From positions 81,999 through 145,998 of the forward strand of contig JBCBFT010000002.1 in NCBI GenBank assembly GCA_038527485.1: 64,000 nt of DNA, written 5' to 3'. Origin of the DNA: JALEFZ01 sp038527485. Its GTDB lineage: Bacteria > Bacteroidota > Bacteroidia > J057. Below, in pieces: positions 28,855-36,387 of the stretch (position 1 is the first letter of the stretch; each line of letters starts with the position of its first letter). Below the pieces are notes generated by a model that saw only the letters and a list, made by a program, of their open reading frames with translations, was not told where the DNA came from and made no database searches. A program made the translations under genes and the position numbers.

Positions 28855-29211
28855 TTAAACCGTCTCTATGGGTGGGCCACGAAGTGAGACCAAGGTAAAT
28901 GAAGGGGCGAGAACAAAGGCAGGAGTCACCGCCGAATACGGTGTAAAAGATATATTCCCTGTAAGTGCGATTTCTTGTGAGTCGAGAATAGGCGTAGCTA
29001 ACACAAAGTCACAAATGCTACACACTTCCTCTAACACATCACCGTCGTGATCATGATGATCGTCTGAGTGGTGTACATGTTCATACCCGTAGGCACGTAC
29101 ATGTTCATGCTGGTGCTCATGTTCATGCACATGCCAATACTTCGCAGGAAGGATAAAATTCCCTGTGAGGATCAGAAGAAGTAGCGTGATATGTACTTTG
29201 AACTTGCGCAA
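28855..29211 (-). CDS. His-rich exported protein, putative metal-binding
   Basis: A 118-aa protein starting with an unusual TTG (no in-frame ATG exists between the preceding stop and the signal peptide). The N-terminal signal (FKVHITLLLLILTGNFILPA) is followed by a dense His/Asp region from about residue 26 to 57 (HVHEHEHQHEHVR, YEHVHHSDDHHDHDGD) and a CSICDF pair of cysteines. The rest (TPYSAVTPAFVLAPSFTLVS, RGPPIE) resembles the tails of small DUF2946-like proteins of metal loci. It is the first gene of the operon with the TonB receptor, 78 bases apart. Probable role: periplasmic binding or sensing of zinc, copper or nickel. A well-formed promoter and inverted repeat lie just upstream. Confidence 0.8.
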   Translation of the reverse strand: MRKFKVHITLLLLILTGNFILPAKYWHVHEHEHQHEHVRAYGYEHVHHSDDHHDHDGDVLEEVCSICDFVLATPILDSQEIALTGNISFTPYSAVTPAFVLAPSFTLVSLRGPPIETV

Positions 29212-29239
29212 CTATTTTTATTCAAGCTTCAATATGGGT

Positions 29240-29270
29240 CAAAAATAGTACTTATGCAATCATGTTGCAA
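29240..29270 (-). promoter_or_regulatory. Bacteroidota promoter with overlapping operator-like inverted repeat
   Basis: On the minus strand TTG (29270-29268), a 20-bp spacer and TATTTTTG (29247-29240) match the Bacteroidota TTG-N19-21-TAnnTTTG promoter exactly. An inverted repeat TGCAA-N5-TTGCA (29255-29269) overlaps the -33 element, a position suited to a repressor such as a Fur/Zur-type metal regulator. The promoter drives the His-rich/TonB/lipoprotein operon. Confidence 0.6.
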
Positions 29271-29596
29271 TTTAATTTCTGTGGAACCCTCGTTTGGTTA
29301 GACCTAAATCAGTGAATAATCGATAAGTCCAACTTTGGGGAAATAGAGGTAGGCCCTTCATATTTCGTTTTATTTCTCAAATGATCAAACGCAGCAAAAT
29401 TATGCTATAAAGAAAGGATTAAAATATTGTATACGAACTATTTAAAAGCCACATAGGTTTAAACTTGATAAAATATGTAAGTAGTATCTTCTATTTACAG
29501 AGAGATTAAGGATGTATCCAGCCCCTCCAGTTGTATATTACAACGATGGGGGCATAGGCTTATCTTGGGACGGGAAGCACATTCACCATACAGCTC
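29271..29596. other. Intergenic region
   Basis: About 325 bases between the CHU_C operon end and the metal-operon promoter. It holds one hairpin (29522-29552) and otherwise AT-rich sequence with no visible gene. Confidence 0.5.
29522..29552 (-). terminator. Candidate terminator of the CHU_C operon
   Basis: GTTGTA/TACAAC (29530-29535 and 29539-29544) nested in CCCC/GGGG arms forms a stable hairpin 45 bases past the last stop of the operon. A T run is lacking, so it may instead be a processing or stability structure. Confidence 0.4.
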
Positions 29597-30835
29597 TCAT
29601 CTCAGTATGGTAATCGTCCCTTTATCCTGAAATCCCAGCTTCTCACTTTCTCTCGAAAATGTAATGACCACATCCCACATGTAGACGCCTGGATTTATCC
29701 ATTCTCCATTGATGCGTCCGTCCCAGACAAAGGAAGGATCTTCCCAAGAGATCAGCTTTCGCCCCCAGCGATCAAAGACGCGAAACTGGAAGCTCTTGAT
29801 CTCAATATTGGAAGCAAGTACAGCTGTATAGGTATCATTGATTTCATCTCCATTGGGAGAAAATGCGGTAGGTGCATAGAAAAAGGCACGACAATCACGA
29901 GGCTGGACCACGACCTCTCCAGGGATTTTTCCACAGGGAAAAACGACATCGCAACGGTAAGCTCCTTCTGTGTCAAAAGTCCGACTCAGTCCCCTTTGGC
30001 CATCTTCCCACTCGATCTCCACATCACGAATCGAAAATGGGCGCAGCCAGCGATCCCCATCAAAGTTCACCCGAGGGTTGCGCAGACAAGGCGTGAGGGT
30101 ATCTCGAAAAGACAAAGGCATGGGACGCACATCCAAGCTGTCTACAAAAGCATAGCTTATGTAGTAGGACCCCAGTGAATCCAATGGCTCACATGGCGCT
30201 GCCATCGTAAAAGGATCTCTGTTCCAACTTACGCCCATGTGCCGCTCGCCTCCTTTTGCCTCAAAACAGTCCCCAAATGGCCAAAAGTATTGTTCCTCCT
30301 TCTCCAACAAAATAGGATCTCTAAAATCGACCTGAGGATCTCTGTAAGGAGTATCTGACAGAATCGAATCTTCACTAAATGCGACGACAATGTGTCTTTG
30401 AGGATCTGTCTGACAAGTCTGTAAAGGATAGCGACTCTGATCTAGACTCGCCACTCCCTTGGACTCGATCTGAGCTTTTACATAATATAGTCTACCTGCA
30501 TCTAACGGCTGTATCAACTCAGTTGCAAAGGCTTCTGAATAAAATTCGTTCAAAAAAGAGGCACTAAAATACATGCCCATGTAACTCCTCGTGTCATAGT
30601 TGCGCCAAAACCCCCAATTTCCGTTGGGACACTGAGAAATGTACAGATCTGTCGTCCCTACAGACTGATACCAGATGTCAGACATGGTCGTCGCAATATG
30701 CGGATGGTAGCAAGTATCCAGATCTCCCAACTCATCAAAACTGACATCTCTGACGAGAGATTGCCCAAACAGTAAGCATGGAGATATTCCCCACACTAGC
30801 AATAGCATCATGACGTGTATGGATAAATGCTTCAT
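29597..30835 (-). CDS. CHU_C (T9SS type B) secreted protein, paralogue 4
   Basis: A 412-aa exported protein: signal peptide (HVMMLLLVWGISPCLLFGQ), an N-terminal SLVRDVSFDEL domain of about 230 residues like the LVPNxSFE domain common in gliding-associated proteins, a short PKD-like middle (VEIEWEDGQRGLSRTFDTEG ... VVFPCGKIPGEV), and the C-terminal gliding-motility-associated CHU_C domain (FYAPTAFSPNGDEINDTY ... FRVFDRWGRK ... GVYMWDVVITF). The last domain directs type IX secretion (type B signal). It is the last of four tandem paralogues, 13 bases after its neighbour, and is closely similar to it, pointing to recent duplication. Probable surface or adhesive protein; ligand unknown. Confidence 0.88.
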   Translation of the reverse strand: MKHLSIHVMMLLLVWGISPCLLFGQSLVRDVSFDELGDLDTCYHPHIATTMSDIWYQSVGTTDLYISQCPNGNWGFWRNYDTRSYMGMYFSASFLNEFYSEAFATELIQPLDAGRLYYVKAQIESKGVASLDQSRYPLQTCQTDPQRHIVVAFSEDSILSDTPYRDPQVDFRDPILLEKEEQYFWPFGDCFEAKGGERHMGVSWNRDPFTMAAPCEPLDSLGSYYISYAFVDSLDVRPMPLSFRDTLTPCLRNPRVNFDGDRWLRPFSIRDVEIEWEDGQRGLSRTFDTEGAYRCDVVFPCGKIPGEVVVQPRDCRAFFYAPTAFSPNGDEINDTYTAVLASNIEIKSFQFRVFDRWGRKLISWEDPSFVWDGRINGEWINPGVYMWDVVITFSRESEKLGFQDKGTITILR

Positions 30836-30848
30836 CGTATGACCTCTT

Positions 30849-32081
30849 TTATCTTAAAATAGTCAGCGTCCCTTTGTCCTGGAATCCCAGTTTTTCGCTT
30901 TCTCTAGAAAATGTGATGACCACATCCCACATGTATACTCCCGGATTCAATAGTTCTCCATTGATGCGTCCGTCCCAAGCAAATGAAGGGTCTTCCCAAG
31001 AGATCAATTGGCGGCCCCAGCGATCAAAGACGCGAAACTGAAAGCTCTGCACCTCGATATTAGAAGCGAGTACAGCGGTGTAGGTATCATTGGCTTCATC
31101 GTCATTGGGGGAAAATGCCGAAGGCGCGTAGAAGAAGGCGCGGCAATCACGAGGCTGGACCACAACCTCCCCAGGAATCTTTCCACAAGGAAAAACGACA
31201 TCGCAGCGGTAAGTTCCTTCTGTGTCGAAACTCCGACTTAGTCCTCTCTGGCCATCTTCCCATTCGATCTCCACATCACGAATAAAGTAAGGGCGGAGCC
31301 AACGATCAGAATCAAAGGTCACCCGAGGATTGCGCAGACAAGGAGTGAGTGTATCATGAAAAGACAAGGGCATCGGACGCACATCTAGACTGTCTACAAA
31401 AGCATAGCCTACATAGTAAGCTCCCACAGAATCTAGCGGCTCACAGGGCGCTGCCATCGTAAAGCGGTCCCTTCCCCAACTCATGCCTATGTGTCGCTCG
31501 CCTCCTTTTGCCTCAAAACACCCCCCAAACGGCCAAAAGATTTGTTCATCTTTCTCTAACAAAATGGGGTCCCTAAAATCAACCTGAGGGTCTCTGTAAG
31601 GCGCACCTGATAAAATCGAATCCTCACTAAATGCGACGACAATGTGCCTTTGAGGATCTGTCTGACAAGTCTGTAAAGGATAGCGACTCGGATCTGGACT
31701 CCTGATGCCTTTAGACTCGATTTGAGCTGTTACGTAGTATAGCTGCCCTGCCTCTAGCGGCTGGATCAACTCGCTCGCAAATGCCTCAGAATAGAACTCA
31801 TTCACAAATAATGCACTGAAGAACATGCCCATATAACTCCTCGTTTCATAGAATCGCGAGAAGCCCCGAGGTCCATTGGGACACTGGGATATATATAAGT
31901 CTGCCGTCCCCACAGACCGATACCAAATGTCAGACATGGTCGTCGCTTCTTGGGCTTCGTAACAAGTACCTAAATCCTTTAGCGCCTCAAAACTGACATC
32001 CCTGACCAAGGACTGACCAGCTAGAAAGCATGGGGCTATCCCCCACACGAGTATCATGACGTATCTATGTAAATGCCTCAT
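30849..32081 (-). CDS. CHU_C (T9SS type B) secreted protein, paralogue 3
   Basis: A 410-aa paralogue with signal peptide (YVMILVWGIAPCFLAGQ), SLVRDVSFEAL N-domain, PKD-like middle and CHU_C C-domain (FYAPSAFSPNDDEANDTY, FRVFDRWGRQ, GVYMWDVVITF). It is the nearest relative of the gene at 29597-30835: long blocks in the middle and C-terminal parts are identical by eye (for example YPLQTCQTDPQRHIVVAFSE). The FSPN-D-DEAND motif carries Asp where most CHU_C domains have Gly. Spacing to both neighbours is 13 bases, so all are in one operon. Confidence 0.88.
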   Translation of the reverse strand: MRHLHRYVMILVWGIAPCFLAGQSLVRDVSFEALKDLGTCYEAQEATTMSDIWYRSVGTADLYISQCPNGPRGFSRFYETRSYMGMFFSALFVNEFYSEAFASELIQPLEAGQLYYVTAQIESKGIRSPDPSRYPLQTCQTDPQRHIVVAFSEDSILSGAPYRDPQVDFRDPILLEKDEQIFWPFGGCFEAKGGERHIGMSWGRDRFTMAAPCEPLDSVGAYYVGYAFVDSLDVRPMPLSFHDTLTPCLRNPRVTFDSDRWLRPYFIRDVEIEWEDGQRGLSRSFDTEGTYRCDVVFPCGKIPGEVVVQPRDCRAFFYAPSAFSPNDDEANDTYTAVLASNIEVQSFQFRVFDRWGRQLISWEDPSFAWDGRINGELLNPGVYMWDVVITFSRESEKLGFQDKGTLTILR

Positions 32082-32094
32082 TGTGTATTTTCTT

Positions 32095-33348
32095 TTATCT
32101 CAAAATGGTGAGTGCCCCTTTGTCTTTATACCCTAGAACTTCTCCATTCCTTGAAAAAGTCATGGCTACTTCCCACATATAGACACCTGGAAGCACTTTG
32201 CGTCCTTCCACATTTCCATCCCATGCGGCATAAGGATCGCTCCATTCGGTTAGTTTTCGTCCCCATCTATCGTAGACCCTGAACTGGAAGTTTAGGACTT
32301 CGATCGAAGTTCTGAGTACAGGTTGAAACCTGTCATTTTCATTGTCTCCGTTGGGGGAAAACGCAGTAGGAACGAAGAAGAATGTGCGGCAGTCCTTGGG
32401 TGCGACGACTACACGACCTGGAATGCTACCACATGGAAACACCACCTCACATTCGTAGGTCCCCTCTGCATCAAATGTTCGTGAGAGACCTTTCTGTCCA
32501 TCTTCCCACTCGATTTCGGCATCGCGAATCGCAAACTGTCTTACCCAAGGGGAACCATCAAATGATACAAGCCCTTGACCACCACATAGCTCTACGGTAT
32601 CCACAAACTCCTCAGGCATGGGAAATAGATCCAGGCTATCAATAAAAGCATAGGTGACATAGTAATGTACAATGGTATCAAGTGGAAAGCAGGGAGGATC
32701 TATGAAGAATTCTCCTACCCCCCAACCCATGCCTAGATGCTGCTCTCCCCCTTTGGCGCGAAAGCATCCTCCATAAGGCCAGAAGGACTGTGGATCAATC
32801 CTGGACATACGATCATCCGAAAACGTGACATCGGGTTCTGTAAATTGATCCGCAGAAAGCAAGGAATCTTCACTCACCACAGCGACGATTCGCTTGGGTG
32901 GATTGGTGGGGCAGGTTTGGAGAGGATAAAGATCGGGATCAGAGATAGAGACCCCTCTGGTATCAACCTGAGCTCCAATATAATATAACCTACCTGCTTC
33001 TAGTGGTTCTTTGAGTTTTGTTGCAAACCCCTCCCCAAAGAATTGATTCTTAAAAGAGAGCGACAAAAAGATCCCCATATAGCTACGATTGTCATAGCCA
33101 TCCCAGAATCCCCAAGTTGGATATTCACATTGAGAGATATACAAATCGGCTGAACCAAAGGCACTGTACCAATCATCTGAATAGAATATCGCATTGCGCG
33201 GATGATAACACGTATCGGCTTGTTTCAGGCCATTAAACCCTAAATCCTTCACCAATGACTGCGACCACCCACATAGGGAGGAGAGTAGTAACAGTAGAAC
33301 CCACGTTAGTTTTAAGTTGCAATTGTGCGGTAGTAGTTTTCTCATCAT
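32095..33348 (-). CDS. CHU_C (T9SS type B) secreted protein, paralogue 2
   Basis: A 417-aa paralogue. The start ATG at 33348 overlaps the stop of the upstream paralogue by one base (TAATG), which decides the start over a longer frame from 33477 and indicates translational coupling. Signal peptide (LTWVLLLLLSSLCGWSQ), SLVKDLGFNGL N-domain, PKD-like segment (AEIEWEDGQKGLSRTFDAEG) and CHU_C domain (FFVPTAFSPNGDNENDRF, FRVYDRWGRKL, GVYMWEVAMTF) are in the same order as in its neighbours. It is more distant from the two downstream copies than they are from each other. Confidence 0.87.
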   Translation of the reverse strand: MMRKLLPHNCNLKLTWVLLLLLSSLCGWSQSLVKDLGFNGLKQADTCYHPRNAIFYSDDWYSAFGSADLYISQCEYPTWGFWDGYDNRSYMGIFLSLSFKNQFFGEGFATKLKEPLEAGRLYYIGAQVDTRGVSISDPDLYPLQTCPTNPPKRIVAVVSEDSLLSADQFTEPDVTFSDDRMSRIDPQSFWPYGGCFRAKGGEQHLGMGWGVGEFFIDPPCFPLDTIVHYYVTYAFIDSLDLFPMPEEFVDTVELCGGQGLVSFDGSPWVRQFAIRDAEIEWEDGQKGLSRTFDAEGTYECEVVFPCGSIPGRVVVAPKDCRTFFFVPTAFSPNGDNENDRFQPVLRTSIEVLNFQFRVYDRWGRKLTEWSDPYAAWDGNVEGRKVLPGVYMWEVAMTFSRNGEVLGYKDKGALTILR

Positions 33349-34580
33349 TACTTTAATATCGTTAGCGCACCTTTGTCTCGATGGCCTAGTACTTCTCCAT
33401 TTCTCGAAAATGTCATGGCGACTTCCCACATGTAGACACCTGGACGTACATTGCCAGAGAAGTTGCTCCCATCCCACTTAAAATTAGGATCAGTCCATTC
33501 GGCCATCTTTCTGCCCCAGCGATCATACACCCTAAATTGAAAATCGAGGACCTCAATCGGAGATTGAAGAATCGCTTGAAAAGTATCGTTGACGTCGTCT
33601 CCGTTGGGAGAAAAGGCACTAGGAACATAAAAATAAGGCCGACAATCCTGAGTCAATACCTCGACCTCCCCAGGTATACTTCCACAGGGAAATATCACCT
33701 CAACCTCGTAGATACCTGGCTGATCAAATACCCGATAAGCTCCTTCATAACCATCTTTCCAGTCAAATGAGACGGACAGCAAAGGATACGTACGCACCCA
33801 CTCAATCAAGTCTATGGTTGTAAAAGGTTGGCCTTTGCATAGGGTGAGTGTCTCCTGAAATTCATCTGGAATGGGATGAAGCTGGACCCGATCTACATAG
33901 GCAAAGGTGAGGTAATAAGAACCGAACCCAAACGGACCCACAGGTTTGCAAGGAGGTGCAATTGTAAAGGAATCCATCGCCCAACCGATTGCCAGATGCT
34001 CCGCAGGTTCTGAGGCAATAAGGCAAGCTGTATACGTGTTGAAGGCTTTATGCTCTGAACCGACCAGATCGGGATGGTCCAGGATGATCTCCGGTTCCAG
34101 CAATTGCTCACGCTCCAGAATAGAATCCACATCGAAGTGAATGCCTATGCGCTTACGAGGCGTCATGGGACAATCTTGGACTGGAAACCTTGGCACATCA
34201 TTCCAGAGACCCTTGTTTTCCAACTCCATAGAGAGGTAATACATGCGACCAGGCTCCATGGGTTCACGTAGTTTTGTCCCTACAGCTTCTGTTCGGAAGA
34301 AATTGTCAAAACCCGCAACCCCTCCAAATGCGACAAAACTCTCAGATGGATACGTAGACCAAAAAGGCTCTAATCCTCCTCCCCTAATGTGCGGACAATT
34401 CCTCACCATAAAATCTGGCGTTCCCCACGCATAGTACCAATACCGAGTGGAGTCTAGCGCTAAGCCTGGATGAATACACGGACGGTCATTCAATTCGTCA
34501 AAACCTCCATCTATAATCAGAGACTGAGCCCAAAGATTTGCCCAGCTGAGTAGGAAAAATGCGAGTAGTAGCCTTGGCAT
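33348..34580 (-). CDS. CHU_C (T9SS type B) secreted protein, paralogue 1
   Basis: First gene of the four-gene operon, 410 aa. Signal peptide MPRLLLAFFLLSWANLWAQ, N-domain SLIIDGGFDELNDRPCIHPG, a YRVFDQPGIYEVEVIFPCGS PKD-like segment, and the CHU_C sorting domain (YFYVPSAFSPNGDDVNDTF, FRVYDRWGRKM, GVYMWEVAMTF). It is the most divergent of the four in its N-domain, suggesting that ligand-facing parts have diversified while the secretion domain is conserved. Its stop overlaps the next start (TAATG). Confidence 0.87.
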   Translation of the reverse strand: MPRLLLAFFLLSWANLWAQSLIIDGGFDELNDRPCIHPGLALDSTRYWYYAWGTPDFMVRNCPHIRGGGLEPFWSTYPSESFVAFGGVAGFDNFFRTEAVGTKLREPMEPGRMYYLSMELENKGLWNDVPRFPVQDCPMTPRKRIGIHFDVDSILEREQLLEPEIILDHPDLVGSEHKAFNTYTACLIASEPAEHLAIGWAMDSFTIAPPCKPVGPFGFGSYYLTFAYVDRVQLHPIPDEFQETLTLCKGQPFTTIDLIEWVRTYPLLSVSFDWKDGYEGAYRVFDQPGIYEVEVIFPCGSIPGEVEVLTQDCRPYFYVPSAFSPNGDDVNDTFQAILQSPIEVLDFQFRVYDRWGRKMAEWTDPNFKWDGSNFSGNVRPGVYMWEVAMTFSRNGEVLGHRDKGALTILK

Positions 34581-34844
34581 GATGACATATTTGAATGAAA
34601 ATATACGTCTTATCTCTCGTTATTTGGCTGAAAAAGTAGCGAAAAATGAAAATTCTCAAGCTCGATAGGATAAGGAGAATCACTCCAGATCAGGAAGAAT
34701 TTTGTATATTGATGTTTGCACATCATCAGAGGCCAAGAAATCTTCAACAATTTAGATAGACTGTTCAAGTCTTGGAATACTACATATCCAGACTAATGCA
34801 AAGCAGTCTTTAAAAACTTTCGACTACTCCATTGAGGATAATTT

Positions 34845-34853
34845 TAGGTTTGT
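34845..34853 (+). promoter_or_regulatory. -7 promoter box for the aldehyde dehydrogenase gene
   Basis: TAGGTTTGT fits TAnnTTTGY 20 bases before the ATG at 34873, which would give a short leader. A correctly spaced TTG is not visible. Confidence 0.45.
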
Positions 34854-34872
34854 CCTTTCTAACATTGAGAAA

Positions 34873-36288
34873 ATGATTGCTACTCCCAGTCAAATCGAGC
34901 AAATCCAGCAGGTCTTCGAGGCTCAAAAAGAACATCAGCATATCGTAGGGAAGACGACCGCCGCTGCCCGTATCAAAAAGCTAAAAAAGCTTCATGATAG
35001 TGTCATGAACCACCAAAAAGAGATTCATGAAGCTATGTATCAGGACTTTCGCAAGCACCCTGCCGAGGTGGATTTGAGTGAAATATATGCGGTGACAGGC
35101 GAGATCAAGCATGCCATCAAGCATCTCAAAGGCTGGATGAAGCCCCAACCCGTAGAGACACCTGTCGCTTTCCTAGGTTCTTCTTCTTACATCCACTATG
35201 AACCCAAGGGCGTATGCCTGATCATCTCACCTTGGAACTTCCCCATCAATCTGACCTTTGGACCACTGGTCTCTGCCATCGCTGCGGGCAATACGGTCAT
35301 CATTAAGCCTTCGGAGCATACACCTCACTGCTCAGCAGTGATGCAGAAGATTGTCAATGAACTATTTGAGGAGAAAGAAGTCGCCCTTTTTCAAGGTGCG
35401 GTAGATACATCCACAGCCTTATTGGACCTTCCCTTCGATCATATCTTCTTCACGGGATCGCCCGCTGTCGGAAAAGTCGTCATGGCTGCCGCGGCCAAGC
35501 ACCTATCCTCCGTGACCTTGGAGCTAGGTGGCAAATCTCCTACGATCGTAGATGAAACCGCCAACATCAAAGAAGCTGCTACACGCATTGCCTGGGGCAC
35601 CTTCTTCAACAACGGCCAAGTCTGCATCGCGCCAGACTACGTATATGTACACGAGAGCAAAAAGGAGGAGTTTCTACAAGAGATACAGAAGACTTTGAAA
35701 GAATTCTTTGGAGAGGATCCTGCCGAATCGCCTTCCTATGCACGGATTGTGAATGACCGTCATTTCAATCGGGTAAAAGATATGCTGGATGCTTCCATTG
35801 AGCAAGGAGCCGAACTCATCTCAGGAGGTGAGTACGACGAGACGCAGCAATATCTGGCGCCGACTGTGGTCACCAATGTCCCCTTAGACTCCCCCTTGAT
35901 GCAGGAGGAAATATTTGGTCCTGTATTGCCCATCAATACCTTCAGCAACCTGGACGAAGTACTCAAAATCATCAACTCCAAGGAAAAGCCCCTTACCTTT
36001 TACATCTACTCTAAGAGCAATACCAACATCCAGCGGATCATTCGGGAAACTCGTGCAGGTACCACGGCCATCAACCATAGCGTCCTGCACTTCCTGCACA
36101 ATAATCTCCCTTTTGGTGGGGTGAACAACAGTGGCATCGGCAAGAGTCATGGAAAATATGGCTTCCAAGCATTTTCGAATGGACGCGCCATTTACAAACA
36201 GAATCTTCCTGCCGCGATGGATTTCCTTTTCCCTCCCTATGACGACATGAAAAAGCGCTTGATCAAGCTGACCATTCGCTATTTCTAG
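34873..36288 (+). CDS. NAD(P)-dependent aldehyde dehydrogenase (ALDH3-like)
   Basis: Oxidises an aldehyde to the acid with NAD(P)+. At 471 aa it has the ALDH class 3 layout, shorter at the N-terminus than class 1/2. Catalytic residues are Glu217 in TLELGGKSP and Cys251 in NNGQVCIAPDYV, 34 residues apart as in the family; the cofactor-loop FTGSPAVGK and the IFGPVLP block are also present. The C-terminus ends in a hydrophobic/basic tail (MDFLFPPYDDMKKRLIKLTI) like class 3 members that associate with membranes and use fatty aldehydes; this last point is inference. Monocistronic, with promoter box and terminator. Confidence 0.92.
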   Translation: MIATPSQIEQIQQVFEAQKEHQHIVGKTTAAARIKKLKKLHDSVMNHQKEIHEAMYQDFRKHPAEVDLSEIYAVTGEIKHAIKHLKGWMKPQPVETPVAFLGSSSYIHYEPKGVCLIISPWNFPINLTFGPLVSAIAAGNTVIIKPSEHTPHCSAVMQKIVNELFEEKEVALFQGAVDTSTALLDLPFDHIFFTGSPAVGKVVMAAAAKHLSSVTLELGGKSPTIVDETANIKEAATRIAWGTFFNNGQVCIAPDYVYVHESKKEEFLQEIQKTLKEFFGEDPAESPSYARIVNDRHFNRVKDMLDASIEQGAELISGGEYDETQQYLAPTVVTNVPLDSPLMQEEIFGPVLPINTFSNLDEVLKIINSKEKPLTFYIYSKSNTNIQRIIRETRAGTTAINHSVLHFLHNNLPFGGVNNSGIGKSHGKYGFQAFSNGRAIYKQNLPAAMDFLFPPYDDMKKRLIKLTIRYF

Positions 36289-36314
36289 AAAATAAAAAGT
36301 ATACATTCAAGAGG

Positions 36315-36344
36315 AGAGGCTGTCATCATTGGCAGCCTCTTTTC
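36315..36344 (+). terminator. Rho-independent terminator after the aldehyde dehydrogenase
   Basis: AGAGGCTG (36315-36322) and CAGCCTCT (36333-36340) form a perfect 8-bp stem followed by TTTTC. Confidence 0.85.
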
Positions 36345-36387
36345 ATTTCCATACATTTCTGTATTTTGAAAAAAATCCCATCCTACT

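Noticed and set aside
33349..33477. Longer N-terminus for the second CHU_C paralogue
   Set aside because: It would run through the 3' end of the upstream gene and bury the signal peptide; the TAATG start at 33348 is right.
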